A stretch of DNA of 64,000 nucleotides from Luteitalea sp. TBR-22 (GTDB taxonomy: Bacteria > Acidobacteriota > Vicinamibacteria > Vicinamibacterales > Vicinamibacteraceae). The translations under genes and the position numbers were made by a program. The DNA lies in NCBI RefSeq assembly GCF_016865485.1, contig NZ_AP024452.1, positions 4,920,501-4,984,500 of the forward strand. Direction: 5' to 3'. A model generated the notes under the pieces. That model was not told the DNA's origin, made no database searches, and saw only the letters and a program-made list of their open reading frames with translations. Below, piece by piece: positions 42,007-51,700 of this stretch. Every line of letters begins with the position of its first letter. Position 1 is the stretch's first letter.

Positions 42007-42812
42007 CCGGCCATCCGCACGAATGCGCCCGGCGCGGTGAGGTAGCGCTGCTGGCCCGGCGACACGGCGGGCGTGGCCATCGCGCGCGCCGCCGCCTCCC
42101 CCGCCTTCAGCGCCTCGGTGGTCAGGAACTCGCCCGAGCTGTCGAACACCAGTTGTACCGCCTGGAACGCGAACGGGATCGCGATCGGCCCCTCGAAGGT
42201 CACATCGACCTGCGATGCGCCCTCGATCCCCACCTTGATGTTGGCCCCGACCGCCTGCTGGATGACCGGCACGTCGAGCGCGACCGAGTTGCCGCCCTCC
42301 GCGTGCCCCCTGACGATGATCTTGCGCGTCTTGAGCACCGAGGTGATCACGTAGACCTCATCGTCGATCAGCTTGTCGACCGTGCCTGACGGGATGAGGG
42401 GGCTGATCCGCCCGGCCTTCACGAAGCGCTCGAGGGCCAGCACGTCGACGCGGTCCTCGACCACCGCCGCGTACGTGAAGGTGACGGTGCGCGCTCGCGA
42501 GAACCCCGTGGTCACGCCGAGGTTGCCGCCGCCGAGCGCGCCGATGAACGAGCCCAGGATGGTCACGCCGATGGCGACGTTGACCTTGCTGCTCTCGGTG
42601 CCCTCGATGTTCACCCCGGGCGTGTCGTCGCGCCTGATCTCCGGGACGGCGACCGCGCCAGGCTCGACCAGGTCGGCCACCCCGCCGAGCCGCGTGAGGT
42701 CCTTGCCAGTGCGGTGCAGCACGTCGAGCGGCTGCGCACCCGGGCGCGGCACGCGGAACACGCTGTAGCCGACGTTGCGGAGGAACGTGATCGACTGGTC
42801 CGGTCGCGACAT
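42003..42812 (-). CDS. Bacterial gasdermin-like protein (probable pore-forming effector)
   Basis: This 269-residue protein has no signal peptide. Its layout matches bacterial gasdermins as I know them: an N-terminal FLRNVGYSVF helix/strand, PLDVLHRTGKDLTRLGGVAD (28-47), a hydrophobic glycine-rich hairpin VAIGVTILGSFIGALGGGN (79-97), VVEDRVDVLALERFVKAG (117-134), DDEVYVITSVLKTRKIIV (150-167) and AIPFAFQAVQLVFD (211-224), then a 45-residue tail that could be the autoinhibitory end. In that family a protease clips the tail and the protein forms large membrane pores that kill the infected cell. Here there is no cysteine at all, so the usual N-terminal palmitoylation site is missing, and no protease gene adjoins. 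The ATG has GAGGAG 6 nt upstream. It lies downstream of a PP2C phosphatase gene on the same strand. Homology needs a profile search to be sure. Confidence 0.62.
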   Translation of the reverse strand: MSRPDQSITFLRNVGYSVFRVPRPGAQPLDVLHRTGKDLTRLGGVADLVEPGAVAVPEIRRDDTPGVNIEGTESSKVNVAIGVTILGSFIGALGGGNLGVTTGFSRARTVTFTYAAVVEDRVDVLALERFVKAGRISPLIPSGTVDKLIDDEVYVITSVLKTRKIIVRGHAEGGNSVALDVPVIQQAVGANIKVGIEGASQVDVTFEGPIAIPFAFQAVQLVFDSSGEFLTTEALKAGEAAARAMATPAVSPGQQRYLTAPGAFVRMAG

Positions 42813-42911
42813 GGCGCTCTCCTCGGGCCCCGTGGTTCGGGGCCGACTTCGGAAAGAACGTCGGGAACGCGCGCGACGGACACGCCGGTGGCCGGTCGCC
42901 CGGCGGCCGGC

Positions 42912-43817
42912 TCAGGCGCCCGGGGACGAGGTGGCAAAGCGATACGTCGCGACGACGGCCGTCACGTTGTCGCGCCCACCGGCGTCGAGCGCCAGGGCGA
43001 CCAGCGTGCGGCAGGCCTCCTCCGAGGTCGTCGCCTCGGTCATCGCGTGCCGGATGGCCTCGTCGTCCACGAGATCGCTGAGCCCGTCGCTGCACAGCAA
43101 CAGCCGGTCGCCATCCTCGAGCGGCACGTGCTGCACGTCGACGCGGACGTCCTCGTTGACGCCGCCGACCGCGTTGACCAGCACGTGGCGCGTTCGCGAC
43201 CGCGCTGCCTGTTCGAGGGTCATGGCGCCGCAATCGACCAGCATCTGCACGTACGTGTGATCACGGGTGAGCCGAGTCAGGCGGCCCTGGCGCAGCAGGT
43301 AGGCGCGCGAATCGCCGACGTGCGCGATCTGCAGCATGCGCCCGAGGTTGCGCACCGCGGTGACGGTGCTGCCCATGCCCGACAGCTCGGGCTCGCGGCG
43401 GCTTTCGGCCAGGATGGCCTCGTGCGCCTTCACGATGCGGTCCTCGGATCGTTGCGCGGCGATGTCGAGCGTGCGCTCGTCGAGGCGGACGATCCAGTCG
43501 GGCAGCGAGAGCGCCATCCGCACCAGCTCTCGGATGGCCAGACGGCTGGCGAACTCGCCGGCCGCGTGCCCGCCCATCCCGTCGGCCACCACCAGGGCGT
43601 ACCCCGCCTCGTCGGCCCGCGCCGGCATGTCGCCGTCGGGCAGGCTGGTGGACTGCGTCTCGAAGTAGCGGCCGATCCGCGCGATGAGGAAGTGATCCTC
43701 GTTGGTGGGGCGCCGGTGCCCCACGTCGGACAGGCCGAACGCGTCGACAAGGACCGGAGCATCGAAGGCGAGGCCCGGCAGCGCCGGGGACGCCGCGTCA
43801 TGCAGGGAGTCGGACAT
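42912..43817 (-). CDS. PP2C-type serine/threonine protein phosphatase
   Basis: The 301-residue protein has the PP2C motifs in order: GHRRPTNEDHFLIA, VVADGMGGHAAGEFASRLAI, MGSTVTAV, AHVGDSRAYLLRQGRLTRLT followed by RDHT, LLLCSDGLSDLV and GGRDNVTAVVATY. The metal-binding aspartates are all present, so it should be active on phospho-Ser/Thr proteins in the cytosol. No kinase gene is nearby. I chose the ATG at 43817, with GAGG about 5 nt upstream, instead of the longer frame from 43901. The next gene on this strand, 99 nt downstream, is the gasdermin-like one, and an AI-2E family gene lies 108 nt upstream. Confidence 0.94.
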   Translation of the reverse strand: MSDSLHDAASPALPGLAFDAPVLVDAFGLSDVGHRRPTNEDHFLIARIGRYFETQSTSLPDGDMPARADEAGYALVVADGMGGHAAGEFASRLAIRELVRMALSLPDWIVRLDERTLDIAAQRSEDRIVKAHEAILAESRREPELSGMGSTVTAVRNLGRMLQIAHVGDSRAYLLRQGRLTRLTRDHTYVQMLVDCGAMTLEQAARSRTRHVLVNAVGGVNEDVRVDVQHVPLEDGDRLLLCSDGLSDLVDDEAIRHAMTEATTSEEACRTLVALALDAGGRDNVTAVVATYRFATSSPGA

Positions 43818-43925
43818 CGGGGCCTCGTGGTCGATGCCTCCGATGATACGCGCATCGCCCGGCGTCGACCGCGGAGCGGGCGTCGAACAGCGCGGCGCCA
43901 CTTGACGAGCTGGACGCGGCGAGTG

Positions 43926-44972
43926 CTAGCGTGTCACCCAGTCCTTCGCCAGCGTGTACGTCGCCGCGAGGATCACCGGCCCCACGAACAGTCCCACTAC
44001 CCCGAAGCCGATCAGGCCGCCGATCACCCCGGCGATGATCAGCAGCATCGGCAGTTGCACGCCCCGCCGGATGAGGATCGGCCGCACCACGTTGTCGAGG
44101 GCCGCCACGGGCAGGCTCCAGATCAGGAGCGCGGAGCCCCACCCCGACAGGCCGCTCCAGAACAGCCACCCCACCGCCGGCGCGAGCACCAGCATCGGGC
44201 CGATCTGGGCGACACCGAGGATGAAGGCGAGGGCGGTGAGCACGCCGGCATGCGGCACGCCCGCGACCCACAGTCCGAGGCCCGCCAGCAGCGACTGCAC
44301 GAGTGCCGTGACGACGACGCCGAGCGCGACGCTGCGCACGGCTTGCGCGGCAAGCACCACCGTGCGCTGGCTGGTCTCGCCCCCGAGCCGGTCCGCCAGC
44401 GCCAACACCCCGGCGGCGGCCGTCTCGCCCTGCGCGTAGAGGATGCCGAGCAGAATCACGGTCAGCAGGATCAGCATCATCACGCTGCCGATCCCACCGG
44501 TCGCGGCCAGCGCCCAGGCTGCGGCGGCCCGCGTGTGCGGTTGCAGCGCCGCGGCGAGCGCATCGGGCCCGCCAGCCTGGATGGCCAGCCAACGCTGCAA
44601 CGCCGCCGGCCCGACGAGCGGCAGGTCGCCGAGCCACGTCGGCGGATTGCCGAGCCCGTGCGTCGTGAAATCTCGGAGCAGCGCGGGGCTCCGGCCGGCC
44701 GCCTCGATCAGCGCGCCGATCGCCAGCGTGAACGGCACGATCACCACCGTCAGCACCAGTGCCATCATCAGGAGCACGGCCAGGTTGCGCCGCCCCCAGA
44801 GGAGACGCTCCAGGCGCAGCAGCACCGGCCAGGTCGCGATGGCGATGGTCGTCGCCCAGACGATCGCGCTCAGGAACGGCCGCAGCGTCCAGGCGCTGCC
44901 CGCGAGCAGCACCCCGATGACGAGCACGAGGAGGACGACGCGGGTGATGTCGGAGGGCTGTGCCGCCTGCAT
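43926..44972 (-). CDS. AI-2E family (PerM/YdiK-like) transporter
   Basis: A 348-residue membrane protein with about eight segments and the family arrangement of two N-terminal pairs, a soluble loop (about 95-150) and a C-terminal block AFILGVAQIGPMLVLAPAVG followed by PILIRRGVQLPMLLIIAGVI and GFGVVGLFVGPVILAATY. The family was named for autoinducer-2 export but many members are Na+/H+ antiporters or of unknown role. The ATG has GGGAG upstream. It lies on the same strand as the PP2C and gasdermin-like genes. Confidence 0.92.
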   Translation of the reverse strand: MQAAQPSDITRVVLLVLVIGVLLAGSAWTLRPFLSAIVWATTIAIATWPVLLRLERLLWGRRNLAVLLMMALVLTVVIVPFTLAIGALIEAAGRSPALLRDFTTHGLGNPPTWLGDLPLVGPAALQRWLAIQAGGPDALAAALQPHTRAAAAWALAATGGIGSVMMLILLTVILLGILYAQGETAAAGVLALADRLGGETSQRTVVLAAQAVRSVALGVVVTALVQSLLAGLGLWVAGVPHAGVLTALAFILGVAQIGPMLVLAPAVGWLFWSGLSGWGSALLIWSLPVAALDNVVRPILIRRGVQLPMLLIIAGVIGGLIGFGVVGLFVGPVILAATYTLAKDWVTR

Positions 44973-45056
44973 GGGTGACTCCCGTGGGATGGTCTCACGC
45001 CGGCCCCTGCATGAGATGGCACAAACCGGCGTGCCCGGCCACCCCCCGCGGCTCCG

Positions 45057-45686
45057 TCAGTCGTCGAGGTGGATGATGCCCTGCTGCAGCGCCGTGGTCA
45101 CGGCGTGCGTGCGGTCGTTGGCCTCGAGCTTGCCGATGATGCTGCGCACGTGAATCTTCACGGTGTGCTCGCTGATGTCGAGCACCTTGCCGATCTCGCG
45201 GTTGGTCAGCCCGCGCACCACGAGCCGCAACACCTCGATCTCGCGCGGCGACAGCGGCGCGTGGCCGAGCCGGGCCTGCATCCGCGCGGCGATCTCGGCC
45301 GGCACGGCGTCGCCGCCGCCGGCCACGGCGCGAATCGCCTCGAGCAGGTCGGCGCGCCGCATGTCCTTGAGCAGGTATCCGCGCGCACCGGCCTGCAACG
45401 CCCGGTGGATGTCCTCCTCACTGTCGAAGCTGGACAGCACGAGAACGCGCGCGCCGGGATCGCGCTGGCGAATCGCCGCAATCGTCTCGGGCCCGCTCAT
45501 GCCCGGCAGTCGCAGGTCCATCACGACGATGTCGGGCGTGAGCTCGTGGTAGGCCGTCACCGCCTGCGGGCCATCGGCTGCCTCGCCGACCACGGCCAGG
45601 TCCGGCTGCGTCGCGATCAGCGCCGCGAGCCCTTCCCTCAGGATCGGATGGTCATCGACGACGAGAATGCGGATCGGTGTCGTCAT
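45057..45686 (-). CDS. NarL/FixJ-type response regulator
   Basis: The protein has 209 residues. The receiver domain (1-120) has the acidic pair D11/D12, phospho-acceptor D57 in IVVMDLRLPGMSG, S85 and K107. The LuxR-type HTH (145-205) reads LSPREIEVLRLVVRGLTNRE then IGKVLDISEHTVKIHVRSII. Its ATG overlaps the stop of the kinase gene by 4 bases (ATGA), so the pair is translationally coupled and it is the partner of that kinase. It would control target genes upon phosphorylation, possibly including the TonB receptor gene at the head of this operon. Confidence 0.96.
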   Translation of the reverse strand: MTTPIRILVVDDHPILREGLAALIATQPDLAVVGEAADGPQAVTAYHELTPDIVVMDLRLPGMSGPETIAAIRQRDPGARVLVLSSFDSEEDIHRALQAGARGYLLKDMRRADLLEAIRAVAGGGDAVPAEIAARMQARLGHAPLSPREIEVLRLVVRGLTNREIGKVLDISEHTVKIHVRSIIGKLEANDRTHAVTTALQQGIIHLDD

Positions 45687-48600
45687 GCGCCCATCCGCGT
45701 CGCCGCGGGCTCGATGGCCGGGTGCCGGCGATGCCACGCGCGTCGCACCCTCCCGGCCAGGCCCAACGGGACGATGAGCTCGACACGGGTACCGCGGCCG
45801 GGCGTGGAGTCGACGTGCAACCGCGCCGCCAGCTGCCGCGCCCGCTCGCGCATGCCGATGAACCCGAAGCGTGGCCGGTCGTCCCCGCCGGCGGCCTCGG
45901 CCATGCCACATCCATCGTCGGCCACGGCGACGCGCAGGGCACGGGGCGCGCCGATCAGCGTCACGTCGATGCGTGATGCATTGGCGTGCGAGATCGCGTT
46001 GGCGATGGCCTGCTGCGCGACGCGGAAGATCTGGTCCTCCAGGTCCCGCTCGAGCGCGGCCGGCCAGTCGTGCTCGTGGACCTCGAGGTGCACCTTGCCG
46101 GTGGCCAGCAGGCGGCCCGACTCGGCGAGCGCCGCCGCGAGCGGCTGGCCGTCGAGCCAGGCCGACCGCATGTTGCGCACTGAGCGACGGGCGTCGCCGA
46201 GGCACGAGTCCACGTGCGCCGAGACGCGGTCGAGCACCTGCGCCGCCCCGTCGGGGTCGCGGTGGAGCCGATGGCGGGCCGCCTCGAGCTGGAACCCGAT
46301 GCCGGCGACGCCCTGCAGGAGCGTGTCGTGGATCTCGCGGGCCATCCGGTTGCGCTCGGCCTTCACCGCGCGCAGCCGCGCCAGCATCTGGCGCATGCGC
46401 ACCGCATAGGTGCCCCAGGCCGCGCCGGCCAGCCCGAGCAGGCAGAGGCCCGCGAACAGCGGCGTCTGGACGAAGCGGGGCGCCACGGCGACGCGCAGGC
46501 CGGCGGGCGACTCGCTCCACACGCCTTCTTCGTTGCGGGCCATCACCTGGAACGTGTAACGCCCCGGCGGCACGTTGGTGTAGGTGGCGACGCGGCGATC
46601 GCCGGCATCGGCCCAGGTCGGCGCGAAGTCGTCGAGGCGGTGGCGGAAGCGCACCTTCTCCGGGGCCGCGAAACTCGGCGCGGTATACCGGACCTCCAGG
46701 GTGCGGCTCCCGGGCGGGATCCGCACCTCGCCTGCGACCGCGACCGCGCGGCCGTCGACGAGCACTTCCTCGAGCACGATGGGCGGCGGCACGCGCGCCG
46801 GCTCGCCGGTCGAGGGCGGCACCACCACCACGCCGCGCGTCGTCGCGAACCACAGTTCGCCGTTGCCCCGCCGCCATGCCCCCGGAGAGGCCTCGCTGGT
46901 GCCTTCCGTGCTGAGCATGCCGTCGCGAGCGCCGTAGGTGGCCAGGACCAGCGGCGCGCCACGCCCCGACGCGACCGCGTCGAGGCCGCTGCGTGACGTC
47001 CGCACGAGGCCGCGCTTGGTCGACAGCCACAGCCGATCGGCGTCGTCACCGGCCAGTGCCACGACCTCCTCGATGGCGAGGCCGTGCGCCGGCGTGAAGG
47101 CGAACGCACCCGTGTCGTCGATGCGCACCAACCCGGCCGCGGTGCCGAGCCAGAGTACGTCGCGGTGATCGAGCCAGGCGGCGTGGATGGTCGAGCCGAC
47201 GGCGTGCAGCCGGCGCACCTGCCGGCGTTCGCGATCGTCGGCGCGGAACACCGACTCGCCGGCGCACACCCAGAGCCGCCGGCGCCTGTCCTCGACCACC
47301 GCGCGCACCGGCGTGCCCGGCGCCACGCCCGGCAGCGGCACCGGCACGAGGCGATCCTCGTCGCGCCGGAACAGGCCCTGCATCGTCCCCACCCAGAGCG
47401 TCCCGACGCGATCCTCGGCGACGAGGCGCACGCGGAGCGGCGCAGGCGTCCCCGGCGCCGGGACGAGGCGGACGCGGCCGGCGTCGAGCCGCGCCAGCCC
47501 CGCGTCGGTGCCCGCCCAGAGCGTCCCACGGCGATCCTCCAGCAGCGCGAAGACGCGAGCGTCCGGCAGCCCGTCGGCCGTCGAGAACGTGCGGGGTGCG
47601 CCCTCGCCGAGGCGCACCAACCCGCCGCCCCACGTCCCCACCCACATGGCACCGGCGCGATCCTCGCGCACCGCCAGCGCCACGCCGCGTGGCAGGCCGT
47701 CGGCCGTGGCGACCGTCCGGAACTGGCCGGCCCGCACGCGGTACAAGCCGGCGTTGGTGCCGACCCACAGGTTCTGCTCGCGATCCTCGCCGAGCGCCAG
47801 CGCGATCGCCTCGACGCCGGCCAGCCCGGTCGGCGTGACCCAGCGCTCGTCGTCGCGCAGTTGGCGGATGCCGGTATCGGTACCCAGCCAGACCTGGCCG
47901 TCGGCGCCGACGTGCAGCAGGCGCACGCGCTCGCGCGGTCCTACCGCAATCACGCGCGGCACCTCGCCGGCGCGGTCGACCCGCAGCAAGCCGTCCCGAC
48001 TGGCCGCCCACAGGCGCCCCGCCGGATCCTCGGCGACCGAGGTGACCGGCCCGTGCGCGGCGCTGCCGACGACGATCTGCAGCGACTCGCCGTCCTCGGC
48101 GACGCGCGCCAGTCCAGCCTGCAGGCCCACCCACACCCGGTCGGCGCCATCGGTGCCTATCGCAAAGACGGACGGCCGACCGCCGTCGTGCATGCGGATC
48201 CGGCGCCAGCCCGCCGCGGTGCGACGGAAGAGGCCCGCCGCGGTTCCCGCCCACATGGTGCCGTCACGCGTCTCGAGCACGGTGCGCACGAAGGCGGCCT
48301 CCGGGTCTGCCGCCAGCGCCAGCCGCACGAAGGCGCCAGCCGCGCGTCGTTGCCAGAGCCCGCCGCCGTCGAGCGCCACCAGCAAGTGCCCATCACGCGT
48401 CACCTGCAGCGCGCGCACCGGATGCCGCGCCAGCGCCTCGTGGAAGTCGCCCTGGGCGGCCACGGGCACGAATCGGACGCCGTCGAACCGCACGAGGCCA
48501 CGTTGGGTGCCGACCCACAGGAAGCCGTCGGCGTCCTGCGCGACGGCCTGCACCGAGTTGCGCGGCAGCCCATCGTCGGTCTGCCAGAGGCGCAGGCCGT

Positions 48601-48718
48601 ACGACGCCTCCGACGACGAGGCGGCCGACGCCGGCCTCGAGGCGATGCCGGCCCCGGGCAGGCCGACGGCCAGCAAGGCCGCGAGCCACGCCCGGAGGAG
48701 CCGCACCCGTCCACGCAT
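45683..48718 (-). CDS. Sensor histidine kinase with periplasmic two-component propeller and Y_Y_Y domain
   Basis: The 1011-residue product has a signal peptide (about 1-32) and then a long periplasmic sensor of Reg_prop propeller repeats (about 45-640), each with the pattern DRxGxLWVGTxxGLxR. A Y_Y_Y Ig-like domain follows (about 683-745; RFRHRLDDFAPTW, YTNVPPGRYTFQVMA), one membrane helix (754-772) and a cytosolic HisKA_3 (REIHDTLLQGVAGIGFQLEA, phospho-His H797) with an HATPase (AQQAIANAISHANA, ADDGCGM, GFIGMRERA). This build is like the glycan sensors of Bacteroidota, but with a NarX-type kinase. It starts 2 nt after the TonB receptor stop and overlaps the regulator gene, indicating one operon. 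Confidence 0.95.
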   Translation of the reverse strand: MRGRVRLLRAWLAALLAVGLPGAGIASRPASAASSSEASYGLRLWQTDDGLPRNSVQAVAQDADGFLWVGTQRGLVRFDGVRFVPVAAQGDFHEALARHPVRALQVTRDGHLLVALDGGGLWQRRAAGAFVRLALAADPEAAFVRTVLETRDGTMWAGTAAGLFRRTAAGWRRIRMHDGGRPSVFAIGTDGADRVWVGLQAGLARVAEDGESLQIVVGSAAHGPVTSVAEDPAGRLWAASRDGLLRVDRAGEVPRVIAVGPRERVRLLHVGADGQVWLGTDTGIRQLRDDERWVTPTGLAGVEAIALALGEDREQNLWVGTNAGLYRVRAGQFRTVATADGLPRGVALAVREDRAGAMWVGTWGGGLVRLGEGAPRTFSTADGLPDARVFALLEDRRGTLWAGTDAGLARLDAGRVRLVPAPGTPAPLRVRLVAEDRVGTLWVGTMQGLFRRDEDRLVPVPLPGVAPGTPVRAVVEDRRRRLWVCAGESVFRADDRERRQVRRLHAVGSTIHAAWLDHRDVLWLGTAAGLVRIDDTGAFAFTPAHGLAIEEVVALAGDDADRLWLSTKRGLVRTSRSGLDAVASGRGAPLVLATYGARDGMLSTEGTSEASPGAWRRGNGELWFATTRGVVVVPPSTGEPARVPPPIVLEEVLVDGRAVAVAGEVRIPPGSRTLEVRYTAPSFAAPEKVRFRHRLDDFAPTWADAGDRRVATYTNVPPGRYTFQVMARNEEGVWSESPAGLRVAVAPRFVQTPLFAGLCLLGLAGAAWGTYAVRMRQMLARLRAVKAERNRMAREIHDTLLQGVAGIGFQLEAARHRLHRDPDGAAQVLDRVSAHVDSCLGDARRSVRNMRSAWLDGQPLAAALAESGRLLATGKVHLEVHEHDWPAALERDLEDQIFRVAQQAIANAISHANASRIDVTLIGAPRALRVAVADDGCGMAEAAGGDDRPRFGFIGMRERARQLAARLHVDSTPGRGTRVELIVPLGLAGRVRRAWHRRHPAIEPAATRMGA

Positions 48719-48720
48719 GG

Positions 48721-51700
48721 TCAGAACTGTACGCGAACGGCGAGCTGGATCGTGCGCGACAGGATGCTGTTCTGGTTCAACCGGTAGAAGCCGCCGTTGA
48801 GCCGTCCCACCAGATCCGTGTAGACGCCGCGCGGACTGAGCGACTCGCCGGCCGGCGCCGTCGGGGCGCCGGGCAGGCCCGTCGGGTCGTTGGCGAGGAT
48901 CGCGTCCCACACCTCGGGCGTGAGGTTGGCGTACCGATTGGGCTGGCCGGGCAGGTTCTGCGCCAGGCTGCCGAACAGCGACGTGTTGAAGTTGGTCGTG
49001 AGGGCCTTCATGTTGAACACGTTGAAGACGTCGGCCCGGAACTGCAGCGAGCGCCCGCCCCCGAAGGGCACCGTCTTGGTGAGGCTCATGTCCAACACCT
49101 TCACCCACGGCAGGCGCGCGTCGGAGAAGTTGCGGGGGGCGCTACCGTACGTGCCGGGGTCGGGGATGACGAAGGCGCGCGGGTTGACGTAGGGCGTCGT
49201 CGCGGCGTTCTGGGGGGTCCAGGCGGGGTTGACGACGGGCACGCCGGGGACGAGGTTCGGGCGGATGGCAGCGCCGATGCCGCCGTCGCGCACCTGGTTG
49301 GCGTTGCCGAGGGCCACGGTCACCGGGTAGCCCGAGTAGAGGCGACCGAGGGCGCTCACCTGCCAGCCGCCGACGATCCAGTCCAGCACGCCCTCGCGGT
49401 CGAGGAAGCGTCGGCCACTGCCGAACGGAAGCTCCCAGATGCCGCTGAGGTTGAACACGTGCGGCGTGTCGAAGCTGGAGACGGCCCACTCGCTCGCCAG
49501 GTCGTTGGGATTCTGGATGCGCTGGATGAGGATCGCGCCCTGGTCCTGGCCCGAGAGGTTGGCGATGTCGTAGTCGATGCCGCCGCTGGTATCGTCCTCG
49601 GATCGGCTGAACGTGTAATTGAACTTGAACGCGAGCCCGCGGGAGAACCGGCGGTCGACCGAGGTGATCAGCGCGTGGTACTGCGACGTGCCACGGGTCA
49701 CGTCGAGCATGGCGATGCGCCCGTCGCCCGGCCCGTTGAAGCCGGGGTAGGGCTGCGCGGTGAGCGCGTTGGCGTTGAACACGTCGATCTGGTTGACGTT
49801 GATCGTGCCGATGGAGAGGTTGGTGCCACGGCTGCCCTGGTAGCCGGCGGTCACGGTGGTGTGGCCACCGAGGTCGCGCTGCACCTGCACGCTGTAGCTC
49901 TGGACGTACGGCGTGGTGAAGTCGGTGTTGCGCGCGTAGCCGGTCTGCGCGTACCGCGCGTCCTGCCGGCCGGCGGCATTGACGTCGCCGGGGCGGATGA
50001 CGCCGCCGGCGGGGATGTCGAACAGGCCGGGGTCGGGCCGGTAGAGGACGTTGTTGTAGCCGAACTGCAGCGGGATGTTGGCCTCGGGACGCGCCGCGCC
50101 GTTGAAGAAGACGTTGGACGGGTCGAAGCGCGGCGACGTGCCGTAGAGGACGTTGAAGCGGCGGAAGTCGTCGGCGCGGCTCCCGAGGTTGGGGAAGGGC
50201 GCCTTGTTGTTGCCGTAGAGCGGGACGTGCGCCAGCCCGTAGCCGCCGCTGACCACCCAGCGTTGCGCCGGCAGCCAGGAGAAGCCGAGCCGCGGCTCGA
50301 AGTCGAGGTACTGCGGTTCCACGAGGTACCGCGATCGGCCGTCAACCCCGGCGAACTCGAACACCGGCGAGGGCAGGTTCGCCGGAATGCCGGCGCGCGA
50401 CGACGAGTACGGGTTGGTCTCGAGCGTGGCGAGGTCCAACGCGCCCTGCCTGTCGAACTTCTCCCAGCGCGGCGACTGGTACTGGTAGCGGACGCCCAGG
50501 TTCAGCGTGAGGTTCTCGCGCACCTTCCAGTCGTCCTGCAGGTAGGCGCCGACGTCGCGCCAGCGGTAGTAGTACGGCTGCGCGATGTTCTCGTACGCGA
50601 AGAGCGTGTTCGGCACGCCGAGCAGGAAGCTGCCGTAGGCGTCACCGGTGGCGTTGTTCTGCGCGCAGCCCGGGATCGTCCCGCCGAGCGGGTTGGCGCT
50701 GCAGTAGGCGTTGCGGGTCTGGTTGGGGCTGAAGTTCCAGCGCCCGCCGGCCTGGTAGCCGTAGCCATTGGCCGCGACGTTGAACATCCGGAGGTACGCC
50801 GCGACGCCCGCCTTGAACGTGTGCCGCCCGCGCACCAGCGTCAGGTCGTCGATCAGCGAGTAGATGTGGTTCTTCTCCTTGCCGACGTTCTGCGGCCCGT
50901 TGAGCCCCATCGACGGGAACTGGGCGCCGTTGCCGCCGTTGGGGCGCTGGAGGTCGCGGAAATCGGCCAGGCCGTACCCGAGGTAGTTCGGCGTCCCGAG
51001 GCCGGGGCCGCCGAGATCGAGCAGCGGCGTGGTGTAGTCCTTCTCGAGCAGCGGCGACGGGAAGTTGCGCGAGAAGTTGCCGTACACGTAGCTGAGGCGC
51101 AGCTCGTTGACGATCTTCGACCCGAGGGTGGCGTTCCAGGCCAGCAGGCTCTGGCTGGCGCGGGTCGTGTCGCTGACCAGGCCCTGGCGGATGGGATCGA
51201 TCATGTAGCGGTCGCCGTCGCTCGGCGTGTACGTGAAGCGCCCGTACACGTTCTGCGCGTTGCCGAGACGGTGATCGACGCGCAGCGAGTAGCGGTCGTC
51301 GCGGTTCTCGGTGCGGCGGAAGTACAGGTAGTTCGCGTCGGCGTTCGGCCCCGAGGTGATGCGGTCGATGTTGGGCCGCGGCATCAGCTCGCGCAGGATC
51401 CGCTGGGCCGCCGGGTTCACCCAGCTCACGCCGTTGAGCGAGAGCAGGCGCCCGTTGCCGTCGAACATCGGGAAGTTGTCGTACTGGAAGCGCGGGTTGG
51501 TCGCGCTCTCGGGCAGCGCCGCGTTGAAGGCGGGATTGGGCCTGTACGTCAGGGTGCCGTCGGGCAGGCGGTCGAACTGGGCGTACATCTGCGGGTACGG
51601 CACCGTCGTGCCGTTCTGGAGGTACACGACGGAGTTGCGGAAGTCGCCGGCGATCTCCTCGTCGGTCGGGACGCGCGCGAAGCTCGCGCCGCTCGGGTTG

